DNA of 64,000 nt from Termitomyces sp. T153 (lineage: Eukaryota; Basidiomycota; Agaricomycetes; Agaricales; Lyophyllaceae), in the NCBI GenBank assembly GCA_018296165.2, contig JACKQL020000023.1, positions 620,001 through 684,000 on the forward strand, in the 5' to 3' direction. Shown here in pieces: positions 44,864 to 56,662 of the stretch (position 1 is the stretch's first letter; the number at the start of each line of letters is the position of its first letter). Made by a program: the position numbers and the translations under genes. The notes under the pieces were generated by a model, which saw only the letters and a program-made list of their open reading frames with translations, did no database searches and had not been told where the DNA came from.

Positions 44864-47290
44864 ATGGCGCAACAACGTATGGCGCTGTGGGAGGCCGACA
44901 TAGACGAGGATGTTGATTTGCAATTTGCCATCGGAAATTACGGGCAAAGTGGCCATTTTGAGGACGGTGAGGGCAATTCATAAATCCGGGAGTATTGAAG
45001 TACTCAGATCTGGTTCTAGCTCATATCCAGCAGCCTCAGATCGATGAAGCTACTCTTCTTGCTATGCAACAACATATGGCACAACAAGCAGCGTTTTCGC
45101 AGATTCCGGATGTTGTGAAAGCAGTAAGTCTGATTTGCGCGAAGATTTGACGAGGCTGAGCCAGAACACCTTTTCTCCAGTTCATTGTACATTTCCACCA
45201 AGCAGTACTCGATAACAACCTTGCAGAGATCACAGTGGCGTACGAGAGTGGGTGGAACAAGTACACGGAAAAGTTTTACTCGAGGACCGAATGGCCGGAA
45301 GCGGAAGTTATTGCACCCTTGGTCAACGATGGTCAGACTTTTCGTCATCTCCTACCCATTCTTTGTGGTGAATTGAACCATGCATTATAGATCCTGTTTT
45401 CCTTATCCTATATCGCGAACTTTACTACCGCCACGTCTATTCACGCCTTCAACCCAACATCGATGACCGATTCCATTCTTACGAAAACAGCTGTGAACTC
45501 TTCAATTACCTTCTCAGTGCGCATTTCAATCTTTCTAAAGTATATTTGTCACTCAACCTTTTGTTGTAGATTCTGAGGGCCCCGTGGCGCTCGAGCTCCC
45601 CGAGCAGTGGTTGTGGGATATAATTGACGAGTTCATCTACCAGTTCCAGGTATTCTGCACCTGGAGATCAAAAGTCAAATCGAAGACGGAGGATGAACTT
45701 ATGGTGCTGGCTGAAGGTGGCCAGGTGAGTTTCATGTCATAAGGACTGATATCTGTTTTCAACCGAAGCTCGCAGGTCTGGAGTTCATACAGTGTCCTCA
45801 ACGTTCTCTACTCCCTTATTCAAAAATCACGCATCAATGAGTATATCCTTGCTCAACAGGAGGGCAAATCACCAGAGCAGATTGCGTGAGCAGAAGCTCT
45901 CATCTTTTTTTACGTCGATTTGGTCTCATATTCGTTCTTCCCAGCGAAATCGTCGGAGAGTATGGTCAACGACCTCTATACCGCAATCTTGGATACTTCA
46001 GTCTCATCGGCCTCTTACGAGTCCACGTCCTGTTGGGAGATTTCACTCTTGCTTTGAAAGTCATAGAGAATGTGGAGCTCAACCAAAAGGTCCGTTGCAA
46101 CAGTCTCTCCTCCGCGTTCCCCTGTTGATGATAACCTAGTCACCTTACACTCGGGTGACCGCGTGTCATGTTGCGACATACTACTACGTCGGCTTCTGCT
46201 ACCTTATGCTTCATCGCTACCCAGATGCCATTCGAACCTTTGTCAACATTCTCAATTTCATAATGCGAATGAGGCAATATCATACACGGAGTTACCAGTA
46301 CGACCAGGTAAGGTTTTTCCATGTTCCTACTTTTCTTGCACTCAATGTTTCCGGATAAATAGATTAGTAAAACGGCTGACCGAATGTATGCCCTGTTCGC
46401 CATCTGCAATGCTTTATCGCCGAGTAGACTTGATGATAATGTTGCAAACACTTCAAAAGAGCGATTCGGGGAGCAATTTGCTAAGATGGCTCGTGGAGGG
46501 TACGTGGCTCGACAATCTTGATTGAATCTATGACTTACATTCTTCTCTTTACTTTCAGCCCAGACTCCCTCCCTGCATTTGAGGAGCTCTTCCTCTACGC
46601 CTGCCCGAAATTCATCAGTGCCAACCCGCCTCCCTACGAAGACCCGGCTGCAATTGCCCTTCTTATTTCCCCACCCACCCCAAACGACTCTCCGGCCCAA
46701 GCTAATACCTCACCAAATGTCCTTGACCCTACTCATCGGCATCTCAACCTTTTTCTGGCTGATGTGGTCGCTCAGGCACCTGTGCCCACTCTTCGAAGCT
46801 TCTTGAGGTTATACACAAGTCTGGGAGCAGCGAAGCTGGCAAACTTCCTAGATGTGGATGAGGAGGAGATTGTGCAGGAGATGATGCTGCTCAAACAGTC
46901 GAGCAAAAGCGTTGGCAAGGTGCCGGGAAGCGAAAAAGGCAGCCATCTCGATGGCGAGACGATCGCGACCAGTGACTTGAACTTCGTCATCGCTGAGGTG
47001 AGCTGTTCAATCTAGCCTCTCCTCATATGGACGAAAACTAACTTGTGTTTTAGAACATGGTCCACATCGCCGAATCCACTATTGGCCGACGGTATGCTGG
47101 CTGGTTCATCAAGAACACGGAACGTACAATGCGAATATACGATGATCTCAAGAACATGCCGTTACCCCAGCCTTCCAAAAATGCAACTACTTCCACTACG
47201 GCTAATTCAGCATCCGCTAATGATACACAATCAAAAGCGCCGAGGATAGGTGGACAAAAGGTTGCTTGGGGAGGTGTGAAGGTGGCATGA
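44864..47290 (+). CDS. Translation initiation factor eIF3 subunit L
   Basis: Subunit of the eIF3 complex (PCI-domain octamer) that organises the 43S preinitiation complex. Exons: 44864-44966, 44993-45123, 45181-45331, 45391-45516, 45570-45724, 45776-45885, 45945-46089, 46140-46307, 46363-46499, 46559-46997 and 47054-47290; about 633 residues. Landmarks: [13 protein letters not shown] near the start, [82 protein letters not shown], then the PCI region (LARxFL-type [39 protein letters not shown]). All junctions are GT-AG and in phase. The first intron is doubtful: as drawn it is only 26 bases; a donor at 44949 would give 44 bases. A Ser/Thr/Asn-rich tail ends in [13 protein letters not shown]. 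Start chosen at aaaATGg, giving the family N terminus. Confidence 0.93.
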
Positions 47291-47848
47291 TCGATTAACT
47301 CTGTATATCAATGTCTGTTTATTTTGAGTATTGTAGAGTATGCTGCCGAAGGATGCGATTGAGTTGAATGGGGCAAGGCGATGCCGTTATTTGTCTGGAG
47401 GTTATTTCTGAGTGTTCTTGTTGCGAAGTGCGTGAGCTCCGGAGAATGTCGCCGAGTTGGAAAATCCTGGTCAGCTGGTGGTTGTGGCTCCACGTGATGG
47501 ACGCGTCCGGCAGAATTAAGCGGATTTACAGAACCTGTCCCTAACAATCGACCCCACCGGAACAGTACGACTGATTTGCACTCGTTGCCTCTGCTGCCCT
47601 GCATCAGGGTACTCGCGCGGTCTTTCCTTGGTCGCCTCTTGTCATGTGCTTGTCCCGGTCCCTGCAACCGTTTTGCACAAGGTACATCGTCTTCTATTCC
47701 AGCTGTCCGCCGACCCCGCTAGCCCTCAGGCAAATCCAACCCCCCAGTTACCACGATGAAGCTCGAGCTACTTCTCAGTAATGTTGAATATATAATGTGG
47801 GAGTTCTTTGGCTTCCCCTATATCCTATCGGTCTACCGGACCATCGAA
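47291..47848. other. Intergenic region between eIF3L and the GH95 gene
   Basis: About 560 bases. It holds the eIF3L 3' end and GH95 promoter. An in-frame upstream ATG at 47756 would extend the GH95 protein by 31 residues ahead of its signal peptide; I treat that part as leader. Confidence 0.5.
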
Positions 47849-50800
47849 ATGTGGGCTACTCGCCTGCTTGCGTTCGCACAGCTTGTGACACTTTCGATAT
47901 CTGTACCTCCAGGATTTCCGTCATCTGGCAATGGCCTCTGGTTCAACACATCGGCCAATGTTTGGGCCAAGGAATGGCTTCCCGTTGGCAATGGGTATCT
48001 CGCTGGTAAGAGATTCTGAATATCATTCACAATCTATCCTCAGTCCAGTGGTATAGCAATGGTACCCGGGGGGACCACTTATGAAGCTACTCAGCTGAAT
48101 ATAGAATCTCTATGGAGTGGTGGACCATTTTCTGACCCCGTACAGTTCACTCTTTCCTCGAACCTTGTTTTGTAACTGATCTCAATCTATCATAGTCATA
48201 TAACGGCGGCAACAAGCAGCCTAATGATCAGCTCAGCACCGCTCAAGTCATGGATGATATTCGCCAGCAAATCTTCCAGAGTCCTACTGGTGACATAAGC
48301 AGTAAGCTCCGTTGACCGCGCTGAAGACTGTATGACATCTGATATGGGGGTGTAAAGGCATCTCCCAACTTACGACAGAGCCTGGCTCATATGGTTAGTT
48401 TGGCCCCGTACTGTATTGAAATATACTGACGCATGACGTTTAGGTGCTTATGCCGGGGCAGGATACCTGATTTCCTTGATGAACTCTACGGGTACTGTAT
48501 CTAACTATGGTCGTTATCTGGATTTCGACCAAGGCATCGCGCGTACTATTTGGACTCAATTAGGAACCACTTATGTTCGGTAAGCATACTTCAAGCTTGA
48601 ATGGGCTCCAGATTTCAATTCCTCCATCATAGTACTACAATTTGTTCCCATCCTACACAATCATGCACACAACATATCACTACGAGTGTATCACAAAGAA
48701 CTGTTCCTACCCTTCCGGATCTTTCATATTCATTTTCTTCAAGGCAAGAAACTGGCCTCCCTGCACCTAACATCACATGTCTGGATTCAAACACTCTACA
48801 AATCCGTGGAACTATTGAGCCGAGTGGCGGAATGATCTATGAAATTTTAGCTCGTCTCCAGACCGTTCCTGTCAGTGATCAATCAGAAACCACTCAATGT
48901 ATTCAATACCCTGTAGCTTCCGGTTTCCCGGCGAATGCCACCCTCCAAGTGAAAGCTGGCACTTCACGCGAGGCGTGGATATCGTGGGTTGGAGACACTG
49001 AATACTCCATGGATGGGGGCAACTCCGAGTTTGGCTATTCATTCCGTGGATCGGATCCTCACAATGCCCTCCTTGGTCTCATTTCCTCACCAACTCTCGA
49101 TACCTCCTCATTCTCGTCCATACTTTCCCAGCACGTCGCGGATTATAAAGCAGCACTGACGGACAAGTTCTCATTATCTCTGGGCCAGACACCTCGACTC
49201 GATGTTCCCACGGACGTCATCAAGGCGGCGTACCAGATAGATGTCGGGGATAGATATTTGGAATGGCTACTATTTAACTATGGTCGTTACATGCTCGTTA
49301 GTAGCGCACGAGGCCTGCTTCCGGCTAATTTACAAGGAAAATGGGCTAATGGATATTCTAACGCGTGGAGTGCTGGTGCGTGTGTGTTTCATGACGAGTC
49401 TGTTCTTGATCTCATCCTTGGATCTCAGATTACCGTATGTTGTACAATGCTTTGAACTCGGAATACGCGAAATGACTATATTTCAGATTCAAACATTAAT
49501 ATTCAAATGAATTACTGGGCCGCGGAGATGACGAACCTCGACGTTACTATCCCTCTTTTCAATTACTTCGAGGTGCGCTTTCTATTGTCATAAGTCTGTG
49601 CTCTTCTCTGACTTATCATAACAGAAAACCTGGGCGCCTCGTGGTGCTTACACAGCTCAGGTCCTATACAATATCTCTAGGGGTTGGGTCACCCATAATG
49701 AAGTAAGTATTTGAAAGGTTGTGTTGAAGTGATATTCTCACTAGTTCCAGATGAATGTCAGTGGGAATACTGCTGCTCTTGGATCGATTGAACTCACGCA
49801 ATGACAGATCTTCGGACACACAGGCATGAAAGGTCCTGGAGACACAGCATCGTGGGCCAATTATCCTGGTATGTCGACCCTTTTGCTGATCCATCCAATC
49901 TAAAGTACAGACTTGTCCAAATTTTAGAATCTAATGTCTGGATGGTATGTCACTTTCAATGTGGAACTTGAGCATAACTTCATTTGACTAATGCATAGAT
50001 GCTTCATGTATGGGACCACTTCGACTATACTAACGACATTTCCTGGTGGAGGTCTCAAGGATGGCCGCTTATCAAGGCGCGTTTCATCTGGTTACAAGCT
50101 ACATGACGTTGATTATGTCCCATCAGGGTGTAGCGAGCTTCCACCTGGACAAACTGATTCCGGATCTCTACTTCAATGATTCTACCCTTGTTGTCAACCC
50201 ATGCAATTCCCCAGAACAGCCGCTGATTACTTTTGGTACACTTTGATCTTATGCCCAGAAATCCTCAGCCGACGATGTCTTGACAGGGTGTTCCCATGCG
50301 CAACAGCTGATTTGGCAGCTTTTCAATGCCGTGGAAAAAGGGTTTGACGCTTCTGGCGATACTGATACCGCTTTCCTTGCTGGTATGTCACTACCAATCA
50401 TGTCCGGCCTCTTTGTCAAAATTTTATGATAGAGGTCAAGGCAAAACGCGCTCAGATGGACAAGGGCATCCATATAGGCTCTTGGGGTCAGCTCCAAGGT
50501 GTGTTTCTGCTATTCGCTACACGAGGTAACGCTCACCTACCTATTACCATTGTCCAGAGTGGAAGGTCGACAGGGACTCCCCAACTGACACTCATCGTCA
50601 TCTTTCACACTTGATCGGACTCTATCCTGGATATGCCATTACTGGCTACGATCCTTCTATACAGGGCAAATTCACTAATCGGCAGGTCATTGACGCGGCA
50701 ACTGTCAGCTTGATACACCGCGGAAATGGCACAGGCCCTGATGCTGATTCTGGCTGGGAGAAAGCCTGGAGAGCGGCTGCGTGGGCCCAGCTAGGAAATG

Positions 50801-51329
50801 CTACTGAGTTTTATCATGAATTATCGGTGAGTTTATCCGACTCCAGGTTTTCTTTCACTCCTAACTCTAGTGACGCAGTACGCAATTGACCGCAACTTTG
50901 GACCCAGCCTCCTCAGTCTCTTCAACCCATCTGATCCCGACCCTATCTTCCAGATCGACGCGAACTTGGGATATTCTGGGGCACTTCTTGTGAGTTTTTA
51001 TCCTCATACAGTCTCGAGTTCCACCTCACCATAACTTTTCTCAGAATGCGCTGTTCCAGGCTCCCGATGTCGCCAACTATTCGATTCCTCTCAGAGTGAC
51101 GCTCCTTCCTGCGCTTCCCAAACAATGGCCGTCGGGCTCAATCACCGGTGCGCGTCTACGTGGTGGCTTAACTCTCGACTTGCGGTGGAAGAATGGGGAA
51201 CCGGTCAGCGCGTCTTTCAAGGCAGACGCAAATGTTGTGTCGCGAAACGTTTTAGTTCTATGTAGAGGGAAGACACTTGCATCCTTCGAGACATCGAGTG
51301 GGCTCACCATATCGATCAGCAGCTTCTGA
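47849..51329 (+). CDS. Secreted glycoside hydrolase family 95 (alpha-L-fucosidase/galactosidase type)
   Basis: Eighteen exons: 47849-48005, 48057-48139, 48196-48301, 48358-48393, 48444-48579, 48633-49375, 49487-49572, 49625-49702, 49751-49756, 49808-49868, 49928-49944, 49999-50076, 50127-50235, 50287-50382, 50433-50498, 50558-50826, 50879-50989 and 51045-51329; 840 residues, normal for GH95. [18 protein letters not shown] is a signal peptide. Landmarks: [18 protein letters not shown] (N domain), [43 protein letters not shown] (substrate-binding Asn pair), GSWGQLQEWKVD (probable general acid Glu), [26 protein letters not shown] and [13 protein letters not shown] (Asp). GH95 enzymes act on alpha-1,2-L-fucosides or alpha-L-galactosides of plant xyloglucan and glycans, by inversion. 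One exon is only 6 bases and one intron is GC-AG (both discussed below). The start at Met 47849 puts the signal peptide at the N terminus. Confidence 0.93.
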
Positions 51330-51689
51330 GAACAACTCTTCATGTAGAGATAATGTCAAGTGTAATAGCGAGAAGTATTTTTGCGTCATTTGAGCTAATA
51401 ACTGTGTCGAATGGTATATGAGTCTTCATGAGTAATGACTCAAACACGTTGCACTGGTGATATGTTTAGGTCTGAAACAATTTTTCTGAGTATTTTCCGA
51501 TCGACTCAGTTTCCTGTGTCACTGACAATTTCCTCTGCCATACTGTCTCGTTCCAGAAGATTGGCTTTTCTGACCTCGTTTAGTCACTATAGAGATGGGA
51601 GAATACAGCTTGGAAGGGGACGATAGCTAAGATCTCTTGATCATCCTGATAATCACCATTTTTGATTCACTTCCCGCGGCCCGCTGTAG

Positions 51690-52657
51690 TTGGCTGCTGT
51701 ATACAGTACTTCGAAAAAACCATTTACTTTCTCTGAGTACCTGACCAAGATGCATGATACGGACAGTATTGATTCGTTGCTCGATGGGACAGTCTGTAAA
51801 GTCTGTAAGATGTATGTAGATGTTCTTCAAATGATGTCACCTACGACTGACAATGATTCGTTATACGCAGGGCCTTTCCTCGGGGATTGCCTCGATAAAA
51901 CCAAAGAGATCATCCATACCCAATCAAACGACTTCTCGTCCGCACTTCGTAAATGGACAGGCGACAAAGGATGCTGGCCCTTGATCAAGAAAGTTCACGT
52001 CTTATGTCCACTCAGCAGCCTTGTCTATAGGGGTGACTTTGGTTGATTTACCAGGATACGGTGACATCAACCAGGCTAGGATGGCTGTTGCTGAAGAATA
52101 TCGGAAGATTGCCGATCACTTCTTTCTTGTAATACCAGTTACGCGCGGGGTAGATTCAATGATCTCTAAAGGTATGCATTCCCTGTCTCTATGATTGCCT
52201 CACAGACTTACCTCAGTTCTGCTTCTGAAAGATTTATTTGGAATGTCCAAAGAACAATTTACCAGTATGTCCTTTGGTCTCAGCTGTTAGCTGTTGTAGG
52301 GATTGATTGAAATCACCTGTTCCAGTGGGTATGTCCTACGCATCAATATGCTTGCCAATTGACAGAGTTAGTAATATTGACTTTTTGTTTTGGGCGTGTA
52401 CGGCAAATTCACCTGATTCTCCTACCCAATCGTGAGACTTAACCTGACTAGAATGAATTCTTCGAATTTGACATTCATCGGTAAGAACATGCATCTATCT
52501 ACGTATCCCAAGTGGACATCTTGATTTCTCAGTCACCAAATGTGACGACGTCAATGTTCAAGAGGTCACGACTAGCTACAATTTGGACAAGCATGAAGTG
52601 TTCAATTCTCTGAAGGAAGAACACGAAATGTGGCAGACCCGTGCAATAGACCACTAG
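51690..52657 (+). pseudogene. SLIP-GC-like large GTPase, truncated and frameshifted
   Basis: A run of blocks on the plus strand reads part of a GTPase: KWTGDKGCWPLIKKVHVLCP, then after a one-base frame slip near 52030 GVTLVDLPGYGDINQARMAV (G3, DxxG), KIADHFFLVIPVTRGVDSM, intron, DLFGMSKEQFT, introns, NSSNLTFIVTKCDDVNVQEV (G4, TKCD), ending at TAG 52655-52657. The order resembles nuclear GTPase SLIP-GC proteins of the dynamin/GBP group. The N-terminal P-loop (G1) is missing upstream, and the C terminus after the G domain is short, so it cannot be a complete enzyme. Splice sites in the middle (about 52265-52450) are uncertain. The CpG level is normal, so the decay is of a host gene rather than of a methylated repeat. 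Confidence 0.7.
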
Positions 52658-52792
52658 CCCTTGACAATACTATCCATTATCCTTGGAGTATACCCCTCTT
52701 GACAGTCCGGAATATTGTCTGAAATTATGACAGCATGATGGTCAAATTACAAGACCCGATTGTCACATTCACTTCGGGAAATGTTGCAAAAA

Positions 52793-52850
52793 TCTGGAGA
52801 AACATCTGTTAGAAACAGGTCACGTGGTTTCTAACAGGTGTTTCTCCAGA
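52793..52850. repeat. 24-bp inverted repeat with a 10-base loop
   Basis: Arms 52793-52816 and 52827-52850 pair over 24 bases with one G-T position; the loop contains CACGTG. It overlaps the left end of the MITE-like element. Confidence 0.9.
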
Positions 52851-53145
52851 ATCAGTTTAAATACAATGTTGGAAATAGTAGACAAAGAGGTTTTGTGCTC
52901 CTGTAATATTACTAGAGAAATAAAAAAAAGTTTTCCTTCACTTTTTATTGAAGAACACTCAGGAAACACAAATTGTGTTTATCTTATGCTTTTCGAACAA
53001 TACATAACATGTATCTTTTTATCTTTCTGCAGTTATTATTGTTAATTTTCTAAACACTGTTTCTTAGGTAATTTTCCATATCTTTATTTAAAATAACAGA
53101 TACAAAATACTCTTACGGTTCCTTGAGAAACACTGATTAGAAACC
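52826..53145. mobile_element. MITE-like AT-rich element with terminal inverted repeats
   Basis: About 320 bases with imperfect terminal inverted repeats: GGTTTCTAA then GTGTTTCTC at the left (52826), and their complements GAGAAACAC and TTAGAAACC at the right (53122-53145). The interior is strongly AT-rich and noncoding. No clear target duplication. A further arm left of the left end makes the hairpin at 52793-52850. Confidence 0.55.
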
Positions 53146-54258
53146 TTCAAAATGTTTCCCAGGAAACTCCATCTAGAAATACATATCGTGTCGACAAGTG
53201 TGGCACTCAGCACACAACAAGCGCACATGCATAGACTTGCTCATAGTATTTAGAATATTGTGAATTTTGATCCATTTAAAATATGTACAATTATATCAAT
53301 AAACTTATTTACAAGATACACGAAGATGAAGGATGGGCTACTGATTATGCAGAATTGCTTGTGTCAGGATATCAAGGGACTGGTAAGGCTGTGACTGCAA
53401 TGCAGACACAGATGTGAAGCTTGAATCTGGTGAGCCAAGCAACCAATGTTTGACAGCCATACCTAGTAACACGACTAGTTGAACACTCGAGGGCTACAAA
53501 ATGAAAGACAACTCATGAAGGTCATCCTGGAACTCCATGAGATCATTGCCAGCCTGTCAGTTTTCTTCCATTATCATCCTCTCTCAGTTCTGTGCATATG
53601 TCTGGAGAGATGATCTTGACCTGTGAGTGTGTGGGAGTCCTGAGGTTTGAAGGCACTGTTGGTGAATCTGAAGATGACAGGGACATTCTTTGTCTTAGAG
53701 GTGGTTGTGCTAGAGAAGATGGATATGATGATGATGACAGTGACAATTCTCATGTCAATGACAATGGCAAGAGTGCTTGTCCTGTCCATGGCAACCTTTG
53801 CTTCAGGGATGACAATGGTAGCAGTGAGGATGGCAATGATGAAGATGATGGCAAAGACTCTTGTAGCAATGATGATGATGATGATGCTTGTCCTGTAAAT
53901 GGCAACCTTCTTTTTTGAGATTATGGCAACAACTTGGGTAGTAAAGACAATGGCTTCCATCAGACTCATTGCATCCTTTGCCTCAGAGGTGGTGCTCTTA
54001 GTAATGAGGAAGATGATGAGGAAGACCTAGTGCAAATGGTCAGAAGACTTCATCAGGAGGTGAAAGATTTGCAGGCACAGCTGACTGGACTACCTCCTGC
54101 TGCCCAGAGAAAGGTGCTTGATGGCAAAACATTCCCATTTAAGGTTCCCTGACATACAGGTGGATATACAGGTGTGATTTATGGACACTCCTAAGGTATT
54201 CTGGCCCAAGACCTTTTCAACATCTGCCCCTCTCATTATACCTTCAAGTCTGCTGCTT

Positions 54259-54500
54259 ATGAATCTTACATTTGCTATGATGTGAAAATGATGTGATCAT
54301 TCAGTAACAAGATACAATGTAACTAAAATACAATGTAACTCAATTATGAATCTTACATTTGCTATGATGTGAAAATGATGTGATCATTTGGTAACAAGAT
54401 ACAATGTAACTAAAATACAGTGTAACTCAATTATGAATCTTACATTTGCTATGATGTGAAAATGATGTGATAATTTGGTAACAAAATAGAATGTAACAAC
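54259..54500. repeat. Tandem repeat, 87-base period, about 2.8 copies
   Basis: Units start at 54259, 54346 and 54433 with ATGAATCTTACATTTGCTAT and contain GTAACAA and ACAATGTAACT blocks. Confidence 0.9.
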
Positions 54501-55525
54501 AAGAGAGTGATGAAAACTGAGATGTTGGCCAATTTACAAGAATCAAGAAAACAATGCAGGAGGAATCTCCAGTAAAATTATGAACCCAGAGCTCAAGCAT
54601 TCAAGGATGATGTCATCAGGGGGACCTAGAAAAATTTTAGCCAGATATCATGCCAATCTGGATTATGCTGAAATCCAGCTAGAACCACACGTGTCAAATT
54701 TGTCCTGACCTTTCTTCAACTCTTTGAGAGCTCTGGGTTCATCCAAGTTCTTCCCTTCCCCCAAGTTTTGGGTTTACCCAAACTCTTCCCTTCCCTCAGG
54801 TTTTGAGTTCACCCAAACTCTTCCCTTCCTCTTGGTTCACCTAAGCAACTTGCTCATTGTCTCCCCAGAGCTTTGAGTTCATCTAAGCTCTTCCCCTTCC
54901 AGAGCTCTGGGTTTGTGCAAGCTCCTCTCTCTGGAGTTTTGGGCTCACTAAGCTCTTCCCTTCCTTTTTGTGTTCAGGTAACACCTAGTTTGTCACCCAC
55001 CTCTTCAGATGACTTGCTCATTGTTTGCCTACAATTGTTATCCCATGTACTCAGTTGACTGATGGATTTCTTCACAGTGGTATCAATGCTCACAATATGC
55101 ATAAAGATGTCCAACTGCAGAGTCTAGATCACCACAGGAATACACTGAGAACAACATGTACCACAAGCAAGAGAGACAAATTGCAAACCACAGGGCTGTC
55201 TCATGGGAAGTTGTCAAACTTTTCCTCTCAAACCTGTTATTGTATGTTGTGCATCAGTGGATTCTTGTGAATCATTATCAACTTCATTGGCTTCCACAGG
55301 AATACACTTACACCAAGGAAAGCTCTGCCCCAGTTGGAACAGTCTGGTTCACAGCATGCCTGATGGATTCACAGATACAAAGAAGGTTCCCACATTCACC
55401 ACCCTAGTGTATGGAAAAAGCATTTAGAACCACAAAAAGATGGCTTGACATACAATATTCTCTTGGTGGGCCAAGCCTGCAGGGTCATAGTCTCCTTGTA
55501 CAGTCCAAGGTCTCTTAGCAAACTG

Positions 55526-55735
55526 TCAACTAAGGTGTGTCAGCAACATTGATTGACCTGCTGCAGCTCCAGCACACATTTTGCCAGACTCTCCAGCACC
55601 TAGTAAAAGCATCTTTATCTTGTTCTTTGCCATCATGCAATCTTTCTCAATCTGGTTATTGATCTTGTTGTTTCTGCGAGACAATGGCAAAAACTTATAG
55701 GCCTTGGCCATCATTGACACTGGTAGACTGATCAT
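55526..55735 (-). pseudogene. Fragment of a heterotrimeric G-protein alpha subunit gene
   Basis: On the minus strand the frame reads RRNNKINNQIEKDCMMAKNK then IKMLLLGAGESGK, the N-terminal helix end and P-loop of G-alpha (GAGESGKS/T). After the Lys the sequence leaves the family (MCAGAAAGQS, stop), so the essential Ser/Thr and everything downstream are missing. It lies in CpG-poor repeats and is itself CpG-poor. Probably a piece of a host gene copied or captured by a repeat. The match covers about 36 residues but is specific. Confidence 0.75.
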
Positions 55736-56662
55736 AACCCAAAGATGCTGATGGCACTGCCAAGCTGTTGAAAGGCAAGAAGTGTGAGGTCAAAAGTACA
55801 GTTGCCTTTCTCATCATCCATCTGCAGATATTGATGCACCTTCTCTTGGATAGTCAATGATTCCTCTTGAGCTTGATGAGAAGAAGAGTATTTCTATGTT
55901 CATGTCATATTGACATTTGTATGAGCAATCCATGCTGGAGCTATTCATATATGCTATGGTTCCATTCTCTTCACCCATTATGGAAGGTTAGGGCATGCCT
56001 TTGATGCCTGTTTCAAGGTGCTGGTAGACATCCTCCAGGAGGGAGGCATGATGAATGAACATGGCAATATCATTGTAGCCATCATCACCCAAGCTTTAAA
56101 GGAGGTGAGTTGCAGGTTTCATTCATCCTTTTTCTTGACTTATTGTACTTACTATACAGTGTCTTCTGAGTCAGCAGTCAAATATACAAAGACCTATAGT
56201 TCCAGAGGAGACAGTCTCTGCACCAGGAACAGGCTGAGGTGCAGAATAAAAAGAATTGAGTACCACAATGAATTGAACACTACATCAGCATGTCCTTCCA
56301 TCTTGATCTATCTAATCTCTATGTATGGTGATCACATGCTTGATTTTTTTGAAGACAGGCCTGAGGTTTGGACTTGACCCTGCTCCTGCTCTCTGCTGCA
56401 TATTAGCTTGTATGACCTTAGACATTTCTCTGCTGTAAGCATGTGGTACCCTTGCTATGGAGTTTTCTCCAGCCCCCCCTGTACATCGCATCTTGTGTGT
56501 GGATTGTGGTACATATATCATCTGATCAACCAGAGATCTTGAGCTCAAGAGATGATGGGCAACTAAGAACTCCAATTGTCCCAAATAGCACAAGCCTGTG
56601 CACTGCATGCTTAAGAATATGTATGTCTACCACTTGTTCTCTTGCATACATGAGCCTGACCC

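Larger units (their letters stand above)
53146..56662. other. CpG-poor decayed repeat region
   Basis: About 3.5 kb with very few CpGs. It contains acidic low-complexity frames around 53592-54152 (two blocks sharing ILCLRGG, one followed by Asp repeats and one by a coiled segment VQMVRRLHQEVKDLQAQ), an 87-base tandem repeat, a degenerate repeat around 54720-54970 built on CTCTGGGTTCA...CTCTTCCCTTCC, a G-alpha gene fragment, and a plus-strand block near 56010-56105 (VLVDILQEGGMMNEHGNIIV). The element types are not identifiable to me. Confidence 0.5.

Noticed and set aside
47756..47848. Upstream ATG of the GH95 gene
   Set aside because: It would put 31 residues before a good signal peptide, which is unlikely for a secreted enzyme.
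50077..50132. GT-AG alternative for the GC-AG intron
   Set aside because: It keeps frame but gives IKAPSF in place of the family's IKGVAxF, so I prefer GC-AG. Kept as a finding to test.
53647..54020. ILCLRGG blocks resembling the ubiquitin C terminus
   Set aside because: Only the LRGG-like residues match. There is no ubiquitin fold sequence before them and the surroundings are acidic repeats.
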